A stretch of DNA of 64,000 nt, taken from assembly GCA_030015575.1 (NCBI GenBank), contig JASDDO010000026.1, positions 28,598,079 through 28,662,078 of the forward strand. The letters are read 5' to 3'. A program made the position numbers and the translations under genes. Of this stretch, positions 1 to 10,676 are shown in pieces. The DNA is from Agapanthus africanus (Eukaryota > Streptophyta > Magnoliopsida > Asparagales > Amaryllidaceae). How positions within the stretch are numbered: position 1 is the first letter of the stretch; each line of letters begins with the position of its first letter. The notes beneath the pieces are model-generated. The model saw only the letters and a program-made list of their open reading frames with translations. It was not told the origin of the DNA and did not search any database.

Positions 1-1035
1 CACGGAGTAAGAGCGAGCGAGCTCTTGGGACTCGTACACAGCGACGTGTGCGGTCCAATGTCTACACATGCGCGAAGCGATTATTCTTACTTCATTACTT
101 TTATGGATGACTTTTCAAGGTACGGTTATGTCTTCTTAACGAAATATAAGTCCGAAGCCTTTGGAAAATTCCAGGAATATAAGAATGAAGTAGAAAAACA
201 AATCGGCAAGAGTATCAAGACACTAAGATCAGATCGAGGTGGTGAATACTTGAGTGCCGAGTTCCTGGACTATTTAAAAGAGAACGGAATTCTCTCTCAG
301 CTTACTCCTCCATACACTCCGCAACATAACGGTGTATCGGAGAGACTAAACCGGACCCTATTGGATATGGTACGGTCCATGATGAGTAACGCTGAGTTAC
401 CGCGATCATTCTGGGGATATGCACTAGAATCAGCTGCATACCTTTTGAACCGAGTTCCAACTAAGACTGTGCCTACTACACCATATGAGATGTGGTATGG
501 GAAGAGACCCTATCTTAATCATATTAAGACATGGGGAAGTCCAGCTTTTGTCAAAAAGCAGCATGCGGACAAGTTCGAGGCACGCTCGGTACAGTGCAAG
601 TTTGTGAGATATCCAAAGAACTCCAAGGGATATCTCTTCTATTACGCAGAGGAACAAAAGATCATTGTTTCTCGTAATGCCCATTTTCTAGAACACCAGT
701 TCTTAGAAAAGAAAAAAAATGGGAGCGAAATAGAACTGGAAGAAATTCCAGAACCACAGACTATTACTGAAAGCTTAGTGGAACCAGAGGGTTCAAAAGT
801 AAATGACATTCCTACGCCGCTCCGCAGGAGTAGTAGGCAGTCTAATCCGCCCGAGAGATACAACGGTTTTCTCATAGACGGGGATAGAGAGGATTGCATC
901 ATAGATTATGATGAGCCGACTAGCTTCCAGCAGGCCATTCAGAGCGTTGACTTGGTAAAATGGCTGGATGCAATGCGGACCGAAATGGAGTCCATGTACA
1001 CCAACAAAGTATGGACGTTGCTCCAGATGGGGTAA
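1..1035 (+). pseudogene. Copia integrase, 3' part of core
   Basis: This is the integrase core of a Ty1/Copia polyprotein, which inserts element cDNA into the host genome. The frame is open from base 1, so the ATG lies off the window and any start inside is artificial. Visible motifs are HSDVCGP (first catalytic Asp), LRSDRGGEYL (second Asp), HNGVSERLNRTL (catalytic Glu) and the later WYGKRPYLNHIKTWG. The C-terminal tail runs into the connection to reverse transcriptase (PTSFQQAI, WLDAM). The frame is lost near 1010-1023, where the next conserved block (DGVKPVG then KWIFKRK) continues in another frame after a stop at 1045-1047. The motif set resembles the Angela/Tork clade. It is part of a decayed element, not a host gene. 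Confidence 0.93.
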
Positions 1036-2484
1036 AACCCGTAGGATGAAAGTGGATCTTCAAAAGGAAGATTGGTGTAGATGGACAGGTTGAGACCTAT
1101 AAAGCTAGACTGGTTGCAAAGGGTTTTCGTCAAAGACCTGGTTTGGACTATGACGAGACCTTTTCTCCAGTAGCTATGCTGAAATCCATTCGGATCCTTC
1201 TTGCCATTGCTGCCTTCCACGATTATGAGATTTGGCAGATGGACGTAAAGACCGCTTTTCTAAATGGAAATTTAGAGGAGTGTGTTTATATGGACCAGTC
1301 AGAGGGTTTCATTCAGAGTGGGAGCAGCGGAAAGGTGTGCAAGTTTCTTAAATCCATCTATGGACTAAAGCAGGCATCACGGAGTTGGAACATCTGTTTT
1401 GATGAGACGGTCAAGGAATTTGGCTTTATCAAAAATCCAGATGAGCCATGCATCTATAGTAGATTTGTAGCGAGAACTGTAGTATTCCTCGTTTTATACG
1501 TGGATGACATTCTCTTAATAGGAAATGACATTCCTATGCTACAATCTGTCAAGGGGTTCTTATCACACAGGTTCTCCATGAAAGACCTGGATGATGCCTC
1601 GTACATTCTGGGGATCCGGATCTATCGTGACAGATCCAAGAGGATACTGGGACTCTCACAGTCCAGGTACATAGACACTATACTGAAAAGATTCAGTATG
1701 GAAGATTCCAAGCGCGGTAATCTACCGGCTTGTCACGGGATCACCCTTTCCAAAGAGATGTCTCCCAAGACTGATTTGGAAAAGGGATCGCATGTCTATT
1801 ATACCCTACACTTTTGCGGTGGGCTCTATAATGTATGCGATGTTGTGTACCAGACCAGATGCAGCTTATGCACTGAGTGTGGTAAGCCGGTATCAGTCAA
1901 ACCCTGGGGAGAAACATTGGATAGCAGTAAAGAACATTCTTAAGTACCTGAGAAGGACTAAGGAGATGTTCTTGGTGTATGGCGGAAAAGACCTCCAGAT
2001 CGAGGCCTTTGCTGACTCCAGCTTCCAAAGTGACAAGGATGATTCTAATTCCATGTCGGGTTATGTCTTTACCCTCAATGGAGGGGCGGTGTGTTGGAAG
2101 AGTTCCAAATAGGAAACCGTTGCTGACTCGACGATGGAAGCGGAATATATCGCTGCTGCAGATGCCGCAAAAGAAGCTGTCTGGGTAAGGAAGTTCTTAA
2201 CTGAACTTTAGGTGGTTCCGTCCATTGTTGATCCAATACCTCTGTATTGCGACAACAACGGGGCTATAGCTTTAGCGAAGGAACCATGGTCCCATCAGAA
2301 GTCCAAACACATCTTGAGGCGGTATCACCTGATCAGGGAGATCGTGGGTCGCCAGGAGATCGAGGTTCGGAGAGTTTCTACGGAAGATAACACTGCCGAT
2401 CCACTCACAAAGGCCTTACCCCAGAATCAGTTCGAGCGGCTAATCGAGATGATAGGTCTTCGATACGCCAGTACATGGCCTTAG
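1024..2484 (+). pseudogene. Copia reverse transcriptase and RNase H
   Basis: This continues the Copia polyprotein. Reverse transcriptase shows QMDVKTAFLNG, IYGLKQASRSWN and an intact catalytic YVDD at 1497-1508. RNase H shows AFADSSFQ, STMEAEYIAA, YCDNNGAIALA and the C-terminal ADPLTKALPQ before the final stop at 2482-2484. Damage: a stop at 1045-1047, a frameshift near 1790 (the RT end continues as MYAMLCTRPDAAYALS in another frame), a stop at 2110-2112, and a stop near 2209-2211 just before the YCDNNG block. The lineage looks Angela/BARE-like, with a short gap to the 3' LTR. It could be the 3' half of an element whose gag lies left of the window. Confidence 0.93.
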
Positions 2485-2498
2485 TGCAAGTGGGAGAT
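2485..2498 (+). other. Copia polypurine tract
   Basis: The purine-rich run GCAAGTGGGAGAT ends one base before the LTR start TGTTAGTG at 2499. This is the normal site priming plus-strand DNA synthesis. Copia A has the same AGTGGGAGAT tract on the minus strand at 12244-12259, which supports the boundary. Confidence 0.85.
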
Positions 2499-2838
2499 TG
2501 TTAGTGTATATGCCCTAGAGGCCATTACTGTATCATACTAGTTTGTATATTACTTAATGGAAGCTTGGGATATTCACCTTGTATAAACAATCTTGCTCAA
2601 TATAGTAGTATGCTACTTGGTTTGTTTCTACTTCAATGTGTATATGTGTTTATTTTAGTATATCACCTATACACATTAGTGGAGCCCTTAGGATCTTTGC
2701 TTGATTACCAGCGTTGTGATGGCAGTCACACTAGTGGGGGCTGGGTAATCTATAAGCACATCCTTATGCAGGTCCCTAGTCGCAGGACTATCGAGACAGA
2801 GCATCGATACTCCGGAGTAGACTAGCGTATGCTATTCG
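2499..2838 (+). mobile_element. Copia 3' LTR, truncated
   Basis: The LTR starts TGTTAGTGTATATGCCC, matching the LTR start of Copia B at 25244 (TGTTAGATGTATATGCCC). It stays alignable through CATCGATACTCCG and GTAGACTAG at about 2800-2825. Similarity stops near 2830-2840, where antisense Tat gag begins. Copia LTRs in this window are about 2.0 kb, so more than 80 percent is missing. I could not find its remainder after 5397, so a deletion probably joined the two elements. Confidence 0.85.
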
Positions 2839-4509
2839 ACCGGCAAGGAGCGCCGCATCTCATCGACCTCAGGTGCACCCCCACTGATACGACCATGATT
2901 TGGCTGACCGTCAACTCGCCGGGAGGGGGGTGCTCTTGTTCTCGGTCGGCTTGTCATTTGTCCCGCAAGTACCTTGCTAGGTGACCTGAGCAAATCAACT
3001 CCTCGATGTAGTCTCGGATCTGTTTGCAGTTCTCGGTGTGGTGTCCCTGCGACCTGTGGAAAGCGCAATAGGGGCCTTGTGTCCGTTTGGCCGCCTTGTG
3101 GCTAACCGGGGGGAGTTTGAAGAATCCCTCTCCCTTTGCCTCCTCTAACTGCTCTGTCTGGGAGACGTTGAGTGGGGTGTACTCCTAGAACTTTGGGGAG
3201 TAAGGCTTTGGCCGATCAATTTTCTTTTTATCTTCTCTTGCCCTCTTCTTTTGATCGGCCTGGTCGGTCCGGGGTAGGTTCGCATTTACTTCGGACTCTA
3301 GCTGGATCTCTCGTTCAGTCCAGGATTTTACCTCGGCCATGGTCTTAGGTTGCGCCAATGCAAAGGAGCGGAGCCACTCCTTGTGCCTAAGACCCGACCT
3401 AAGTGCAGTGATGACCGTCTCGTCCCGGTGCTCAGGGACCTCGAGGATGGCGTTGTAGAAGCGGGTGACGTATCACTTGAAGGACTCTTTATCCCCGCTC
3501 TTTATTGTGAAGAGATGATCGACGGTCCGCTTCTGCCGTTTGTTCCCGACGAAGTGGCCAAGGAACTGGGTGGCCAGCTCATCAAAGGTAGAGATTGAGC
3601 GTAGCGTGAGTCGTCGGAACTAATCTCGTCCAGAACACATGAGAGTGGCGGGGAAAGCCCGGCATTGCACGGCGTCAGAGTTGTCCTGGAAACTCATCCC
3701 TACCGTGAATGCGTCTAAATGGTCTTTCGAGTCGGACTTCCCGTCGAATAGGGAGACCTTTGGAGGCTTGTTCCTAGAGGAGACGTGGACAGCAAGAAGC
3801 TCCTCGGTGAAGGGCTTCGTAAGCGAGTTGGCAGCGTATCTAGCCCCGTCGCTTGAGGGACGACTCTCCCAATGTATACCCTTGATATTCTTTTTGAGAG
3901 CGTCGAGTCGGTCGTGGTATCCCAAGGATCCGGCATGTTCGGATTTATGGCCCTTGCTGCTGCCAACCTGCGTCGTGCCGCGGTTCTGGTTCCATTCTAT
4001 GAGGTTCCGTAGGTCTCCTGGCGAGGCCGTCTTCAAGCTGCTGTGGCGAGTTCCGTCCGTATGAACCTGTCGAGGGAGGTGGTGCCGTCCATGCCTGGGA
4101 GCAGGCGAGCTGACCGACACCTCCTCGGGAGGGACAGGAGCTCGATGGGGATCAGAGCGGTGCGCTCTTTCATAGGGCCTCGGCGTCGAGCTGTGAGGTG
4201 CCTACCGGTTCATCGAGTTGGTCGCTACGGGGATCTGTGGCTGCCCGATATAGTGAGGCGGTGCCCAGATGTGCCAGCACGGGAAGTGTCTTCTATCCCC
4301 ATGTGTCTCTCCCGAGGTGGGGGAACGGCGACTTGGGGAGCTTGTCCCGCCGTTTGGACGCAGACAAGCGCATCCACAACGGACGCGGGCCGATCTATCC
4401 GAGCAGATATGGCGTGAATGGCGTTCGGGGGAGGAGGGGATCCACCCGTGTCTCCGTTGTAGGGAGGACGGCGGCTGGAGCTTGGATCGTTGCGATGATC
4501 ACTCGTCAT
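2832..4509 (-). pseudogene. Tat-type Ty3/Gypsy gag, 3'-truncated (Tat A)
   Basis: Read on the minus strand, the proposed start is the ATG at 4509 (MTSDHRNDPSS), about 50 bp after the PBS. A Pro-rich N-terminus is followed by the capsid-like core: PPKVSLFDGKSDSKDHLDAF, SISTFDELATQFLGHF, then HLFTIKSGDKESF and GLRHKEWLRSFAL. The C-terminal zinc-knuckle-like part follows (YCAFHRSQGHHTENC, IEELICSGHLARYL) with an ISGG motif near 2880. Stops interrupt the frame near 3620, 3478 and 3187, and frameshifts occur around 4120-4220 and 3070. Gag would package element RNA. Protease and all of pol are missing because the element ends at the Copia LTR near 2838. The region is clearly GC-richer than its surroundings. 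Confidence 0.85.
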
Positions 4510-4559
4510 ATGTTCGAGATCGGAAGATTAACTTTCGTTAAGTGGAACTTTCGAGATTT

Positions 4560-4577
4560 CCCACAGACGACGCCAAC
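4560..4577 (-). other. Primer binding site of Tat A
   Basis: On the minus strand, directly after the LTR end CTTCATCA, the sequence reads GTTGGCGTCGTCTGTGGGA. TGGCG(C/T)CGTCTGTGGG is a familiar primer-binding motif of plant Tat elements. It fixes both the orientation and the inner LTR edge. Confidence 0.75.
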
Positions 4578-5397
4578 TGATGAAGGCCGTGATCTCCTTC
4601 AGATATTATCTTTCGTTGATCTGTAGCGAGCGTTGATGGATAACTAAGATTGGATTTGAGGGTATCCTCTCAATGCGTGTGGATCTCAATGGGCTTGATT
4701 TGAGAATAAAGCCGAGCTACCTGCAAAGAAGTCCCGGGATGGTTGTACCATCGTGGACCCTCTGACGATCAAGTTAGTCGGGGTATTTTGGCAGAGTAAC
4801 GGCCTATTGGGGTAAAATTGCCTTACCTGAGTCGTCAGAGAAGGGGTTTATATAGTGGCAGCCATGGGCTGGCGGGCGCGAGATTCACGCCGGCCGTTAC
4901 GTCCCTAGCGTTGCGCCTGCGTGAAAGGCGGGATTCCCCATTTATGACGAGATATGCTCGTTAATAGGGGAACACGATGGCGTGGAACGCGGGATGTGGG
5001 CGGCGGATATCTCGCGTCTGGCGAGATTCGCGGAGCCCTGGCGGAGACGCCTATGATCTGTACTGTGGCTCGGTCGATGAGACCGATGACTCCAAGCTCG
5101 GCGGGAGGCTCGGGAATGAGCAGGGGGCCGAGAGAGCTTGTTTCAGCGATAACTCAGAGGCGAGCTAGAAGGGCTGAGGGAACTCAGCGTGCGGGAGGGC
5201 TCGGAGGTGAGCCGATTGGTGTTTGTAAGACGGGCACATGAGTGGTTTGGAAGGCCACCGAAGGTCGGGACCATCCTCAGGTCGAAGGCTCGAGGCATGC
5301 TTCCACTGCTCCTTTCTTGCTTATTTCTCGTGAGCCTTGGGATACATCATTTGCCACGTGTCATGATCTGAGAAGTCCTTAGTACCGAGCATTATCA
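4578..5397 (-). mobile_element. 5' LTR of Tat A (820 bp)
   Basis: The minus-strand start TGATAATGCTC and end CTTCATCA form a short inverted terminal TGAT...ATCA. The PBS abuts the inner end. Gag follows in the same orientation, so this is the 5' LTR. No second copy is present. The bases after the outer edge (5398-5402, GTTTG) would be the target duplication, but its partner is lost. Confidence 0.75.
4847..4855 (-). promoter_or_regulatory. TATA box in the Tat A LTR
   Basis: The minus strand reads TATATAAACCCCTTC, a strong plant TATA element about 270 bp before the inner LTR end. It would put the transcript start near 4815, splitting U3 from R/U5. Confidence 0.55.
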
Positions 5398-7411
5398 GTT
5401 TGGTTATAAAATATTCACAACTATAGTTTCACGCTGCTCACCCGAATTGGCCCTAGTCATATGAGGACATGTTGCTACGGGTAGCTGATAAAAATGTTTT
5501 TTTTGAAGAAAAACAGAACTCAAAAGAGTCCGTCCCAAGAAATTTATTTATACGGGTAAAAATATTCAGAGTTAAACAGATGCAAATTTCATATCCATCA
5601 TCCGATTCGAGACGACGAACGGTTATATGGATAACTTATGTATAGATAAATGGTTTATTCATGTATAGGTTAAATGGCTACTTGATGTTTTTGTAGTTTA
5701 AAGGGGAAATAAACTGTGCCTGTACACTTTGGGAGTTTGGATACTTGACTATCTTATTAATTAAAGCCAATAACTACATTCCAAATGTACATTCTCAAAA
5801 AAAAAAAATCTTATTATTCATGATATATATTTGACGTGAAAGGTTTATTAGGGTGACTGGGAAAATGAATGAGAAGTCCTTGACATTTTTTGATATGGGC
5901 AGGGTAAGCCCAAGAAACCATGGTTTGAACAATCTAATGATAGCTTGTGAATGGACGGGTCGGATACGTCTAATATTTTAATGAGTAGAAAAATTTTAAC
6001 ATGCGACTTATGTTTTATGGATCGATCCATGACTTATGGAATCTGGATAGTTTTGATATCATGTTAATTGTCCTTGCAGGATCTGGGCACCCTACTATTT
6101 ATAAGATCCTGCTTCATCATAGATCAAAATAACCCAAACCTCTGGGTCTTTTGTTTTACCTAACTCTAACCGTTTAGATTTAGTGCGTGTGTTGGATGCG
6201 ACCCTTTAGAAATTGAACTGGCAACCTCTCAGTTTGGAGATGAAAATTGTACGGCATGAGGGGTGCTCCTCTGGTCACCGTTGAATTTAGCAGTAGCTTG
6301 TAATAGCACAGGCAAATTACAGGGTTCCTAGAACCACAAATTTGGTACCTCAACTCCGAAGGTATGAACAAGGGTGAAATGTATTTTCATATCCTAGTTG
6401 AATCACATCTCAGTTAAAAGTAAGTTGGGAAATTATTTGCGAAAAGGAGTTTCGAGTTGTGAGATGCTTCGGAGTCGAAGAAAAGTCGTAACTGCCAATC
6501 AATTTGTTGGTCACATCCAATGCCTGTGGGAGAGCAAATTGCAACCAAATGGAGGTATATCCAGCCCCCACCACGCACCCAACACCCAAAAAACAACTGT
6601 TTTCTGCAGTTTGTAGGTGTACTATGCACACTTCGAATTAATTCTGAAAATCAGGTAAAATAACTGTTTGCATCCATGAGTTTGAAGTCTGAAAAGCATT
6701 TATCATTATATGATTTATTTATTTATTTTGCCCCTGTTCTCTATGTTCCTAATATATATTTGTGGGGTGGACTCATGCTTGCAAACCAAAAGTTTGAGAG
6801 AGTTGGTTGATTTCACGGGTATAAAAATCTATTATTAAATACCGAGGACCAACCTATAGAAATAGTAATGTTTATTGGATACCAAAAGCACCATCACTAA
6901 AAACTTAATAGCACTTAATGGCGGATTAATTACTAATCACATCTTATGAATGAAGCTATTTCTATCTTTTATTTTCTTTAATTAAAATCCACCAAAGATG
7001 AAACAAACTTATAAGAAAAGGGTTTTTTTGAAATACCTCAACCAAAACTTCTATATTTTGAAATATCGCATCCAAAACTTCATATTTTTAAATAAACACG
7101 CATAAAACTTGAAGGGTATCTAAATACCACACTCTGTTACATAATAGTTATCTCTTCTTTTTCCCTTTTTTTTTTGACGGAAAAAGCAGGATAAAACGTC
7201 CTACTCAATAAAATAAATTAAACAAACAAAATATTTACAGGATAAAACATTTATGCATTGAGATAAACAATCAGTGTAAACAAAATATGTATAGGATAAA
7301 ACATAATAGTTAGCTAACTATGGTTAATGAGGCAACTTTTTTTTTGACAATGGATCACCCCTGGCTAGCCCAGGGGTCCCATGACACACACCTATTGTTA
7401 ACTTCAGCAAT
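5398..7411. other. AT-rich flank, no recognisable gene
   Basis: This is mostly AT-rich DNA with poly-T/poly-A runs. The ORFs here (for example minus 6180-6371 and 6410-6631) match no protein I know. A 26-bp unit reading AACAAAATATNTANAGGATA followed by AAACAT occurs twice near 7230-7305. The last ~100 bp hold a near-copy of DNA on the far side of Copia A. It is probably the original insertion locus or very old transposon remains. Confidence 0.5.
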
Positions 7412-7416
7412 AAAAT
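7412..7416. repeat. Target site duplication of Copia A, left
   Basis: AAAAT directly abuts the TGTTG terminus at 7417. The identical AAAAT directly follows the CAACA terminus at 24989 (24990-24994). Five bases is the usual Copia duplication length, so 7417-24989 is one insertion event plus later nested insertions. Confidence 0.85.
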
Positions 7417-9331
7417 TGTTGGGTTATGGCAGCGTTCCGGCCATCAAACCGTGGCCAAACGTAGAACAAAATTTTTCTAAACTGGCGCTGCCATTACCTG
7501 ATACCCGGATCTACCCTAAACCCTATACTAGCAAGCAATATAAAGAATTAGGAATGGTTATACCGAGTTGATCAGTGTCCTTCGGTCTTCAACCTTCATC
7601 CCAAACTCCTAGAGGTTGCGGATCGAGTTTGGTTGCCGGTCTTCCTCCATCTACGATAATCCGCCTGAGAGAAACGACGCAAGTTTCAGCCTCGCCAAGC
7701 GAGGCAACCGACGCTCCAAGGTTGCTTGCAATGGAGAGTGGAGGTGTATGAATGTGCCACTGTGTATTTTCTCTCATCACAAATGCTCCATGAGCAACTC
7801 AAGAAGATGAAGAAGGAGGTGAGGAGACATGTGGCATGAGCAAGTGTGGAAAATGGCTAAGTCTCCAAGTGATTAGAGCAAGTGAAGAAAACCAAGTCAA
7901 GAAAACAAAATGCATGGCCTCTCAAGAAATGTGGTTGCCTCTCTCTCTCCCTCTCTCAATCATGCACACATAAAAAATATTTCATCTCAATTTTCCAATA
8001 AACAAATCCATGCCATACCTCTCTACATGCTCAAGCCTATGCTCATGCCAACTCACCCTCCACCTCATTTCCCAAATTGATTTTCTAAAAAGAAAATCAA
8101 TAATGAGGCAGCCATCTTCTAGAAGCTATTCCGTATAAATACGGAATACTTCCCGGTACACGTATCGAAATACATATACGTGTATTCGTACAAAAATACG
8201 AATAGCCAAGAGAGAAAATGAATAGTAACGATAATACTAGAATACACACACACACATAAATTATTAAATCAAAACCTGATTTAATAATCCGACTTAATCC
8301 TAAGCCACTAGTATTATCAATCGTCCGATTAAAGTCTGTGCAGCCTGTACACATATTTAATCGGACACCTGTATGTACCAACATACGTCATCCACACCAT
8401 ATCGCCTGAACCGTGAAAACTCTCTGTGTGGGACTCTAAAGACTCGTCAATACGTTGACAGTGGGTTTAACCACAAGCACGTCAGCGGCACTAGTTGTAC
8501 CTAACGGCTACCCAGGTATTTAGCGAAAAGAAGGCCGACGATCAAACTCATCCAAACCCCTACTGAGCCTGACAGTGACAATATCCGTACAGTCCGGTCT
8601 GTTCGTCTAAGAGTATCACATATTAAGTCTAGGGAGTGGATAAAGTCAGACCCCCTAATAACGCGACATTTAATGCCGGTATGAAATCCATCACCACCTG
8701 AGAAACTATCGAACCTAGATCGGTATTTCTCGTTTACCCCGGCCAAGGATTTCTGGTGATGGCCACCCGTGTACAACGTAACATCAACCCCCAATACCGG
8801 GAGAGGCGAATTCCCGACGATCCTCTCATTTCCTCCATGTGGCTCGGGACTGTACCCAATTAAAACCTGTTTGCATGACTCCTTTGAGCCGTAATAGGGT
8901 AGTAATCAAAGCACAGTGGGAAATCACACGAGACAAATAACGATTTCAGGTCGACAGACGAACCTGTACACATGTCACCTAGGAATTGCTATCTGACAAT
9001 AGGTATAATACTAATTAGCAGGTTCCCGACGAGTCCGTCCAGTGTACTCATAACCCAATAAGCGCATGTATACTATTTTATATGAATAAACTAACACCAA
9101 TGACTTGTGAGACCCGGCCACCGCCCCTCGTCAGGGTCTCGATCAGTATACATTAGTCTACACTGGAGTATCAATGCCCAGTCTCGAAACTTCCACGACT
9201 AGAGACATTTAAGGATTTGCTTATAGACCCCCAGCTCCCATATATATGATCACCATCATAATACTGGTAGTCAAGAAAGAATCCTATGTGCTCTATCAAC
9301 ATATAATAGTGATGATAAAGACAAACCAAAT
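7417..9331 (-). mobile_element. Copia A 3' LTR, main part
   Basis: This aligns along its length with the 5' LTR at 22951-24989. It includes the terminal TGTTGGG, the segment around 8100-8204 with two perfect hairpins, and GGTCTCGATCAGTATACA near 9136-9153. The first 116 bp of this LTR (element sense) lie at 12128-12243 beyond the solo LTR. The summed length (~2031 bp) agrees with the 2039-bp 5' LTR. Confidence 0.9.
8127..8204. repeat. Two perfect hairpins in the Copia A LTR
   Basis: TATTCCGTA (8127-8135) is the exact reverse complement of TACGGAATA (8140-8148). TATTCGTA (8183-8190) is the exact reverse complement of TACGAATA (8197-8204). The 5' LTR has the first pair intact near 23665-23686, while its second pair carries a mismatch (TATGAATA). 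Confidence 0.8.
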
Positions 9332-9578
9332 TGTAACAACCCTAATTTTCCTATACAATTTTTTTCAAATATTTTTTCAAAAATCCATAAAGGGGTATTT
9401 TAGCCTGAGCACAAGATATAAGTAATTATTTTGCCTTTTAATTTCAAGTTAAAGGAATGTAACAATTCCATTTTTAGTATACAAAAATTTGCTTTAAAAT
9501 TAATGTATACTTGGGGTATTTACATTTTCTGTGATTAGTTTAAGTAATTAAATAGCTCCATAATTACAAGAAGGAGCT

Positions 9579-9634
9579 TGTATCTCGTTGGTAATACCTT
9601 GCACTGCTGAACCAAGTCACCAGAGTTCAAATCA
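9579..9634 (+). other. tRNA-like module (box A / box B) in LTR U3
   Basis: TATCTCGTTGG resembles a Pol III box A (consensus TRGYNNANNGG, one mismatch). GTTCAAATC at 9625-9633 fits the box B core. CTTGCACTGCTGAACC between them is shared with the other LTR copies. It has no convincing acceptor stem, so I do not call it a tRNA gene. Confidence 0.55.
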
Positions 9635-9896
9635 CATAACCCACATTATTTTTTTTAAAACCTTTAGAATACCAAGGGTTTACATGTGCATATCTCACAA
9701 AAACCCCACTACACCCAAAAATGTAACATTGGACCCAACATGAAAATTTTGACTTTTCACATTCCCTATACATCTGCAAAATTTTAGCCTCAGACCATTT
9801 CCAGAGCTCTTTTAAAACCCCAATTACTCCACTTTTAATAAATTTTATCACATTTTTCATTTTAACCTTTCACCTACCCTAACCCTAGCCTAACCC

Positions 9897-9904
9897 TATA
9901 AATA
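9897..9904 (+). promoter_or_regulatory. LTR TATA box
   Basis: CCCTATAAATACC lies ~565 bp into the LTR. The same element occurs at the matching place in 47367-50156 (ACTATAAATATT) and 55047-57824 (ACTATAAATACT), and inverted in the minus copies. Transcription would start near 9930, leaving ~2.2 kb of R plus U5. Confidence 0.6.
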
Positions 9905-10561
9905 CCACCCCTACCCTCTACCCTCTCACCTCAAACTCTGAGCCAACTCTCTAAAATTCTCAATAACTTTTGTGTGCAATTGAATTGAGTGAAAGACGAA
10001 GCTCCGGCGAATTCTTCGGCGGAATTTCCGGCAACGACTGTAGGAACTCCCGGAGACGAAACGATGCACCGGTGACTCCTCCCGATCCACCTTCCTCTTA
10101 TCTTTGATTGAAACCCGTAAGTCCCACTTTCCCCTTCTCTACTCTTTCTAAAAATACGGAAACCCAACGGAATCAGAGCAAATCCGATTTCTGATTCGGT
10201 TTCTTTCTAAAACTCTCACTTTTATTTAATACAATTTTGTTAAACCACTTCATGTTGACTATTAAACACTAACCAATCATATTGAACAAGTTCTATATCA
10301 AAAATAATTGCTATCTCCATTCCACCGTATTTTTTCATTAAAATACCACATAATTTCATTTCTACATTTAAACCATCAAAACTTGCTATACCTTTAAGTA
10401 GATCATGAGGTAATGACCTACCTCCTCACACACTCATATACAACATAGCACAATACCCTTGGGAACATAGAATACGGGAAAGCGACACATTTTCATTTAA
10501 ATACCATTTACTTAATAAAACCGTTTTCTAAAAGATTTAGTATTTATACAAATTTTTGCAA

Positions 10562-10676
10562 AGCGCCGCTATAACGCATTTTGGGGAACCCGTTCGGGAT
10601 GGTGCGGATTATCGCACATCCTCGGGCTTAGTAGTGCGAGATTCAGACCTCCGCAAGGAGCATTCGGTCTCGAAAG
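10562..10676 (+). other. Conserved GC-rich block with two hairpins (R/U5)
   Basis: This block is downstream of the TATA box, so it is in RNA. GGATGGTGCG (10597-10606) can fold onto CGCACATCC (10613-10621). CTCC-GCAA-GGAG (10649-10660) forms a perfect stem with a GNRA-type loop, enclosed by AGAC/GTCT. It is the best-conserved part of otherwise AT-rich, drifting LTRs and occurs in all eight copies. Confidence 0.65.

Noticed and set aside
3350-4626. Several plus-strand ORFs of 80-140 codons (3350-3598, 3639-4064, 4043-4417, 4198-4626)
   Set aside because: All are antisense to the recognisable Tat A gag in a GC-rich stretch where stop codons are rare. None has family motifs.
6180-6631. Possible host exons on the minus strand
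   Set aside because: The two short frames have ordinary-looking composition but I recognise no domain, and there are no convincing splice sites joining them. Left as unannotated DNA.
7320-7571. Plus-strand ORF across the left border of Copia A
   Set aside because: It spans the target duplication and LTR terminus, so it arises by chance.
9579-9634. Functional tRNA genes in the LTRs
   Set aside because: Box A and box B match, but acceptor and T stems do not pair and no anticodon arm closes properly. Kept as tRNA-like modules only.
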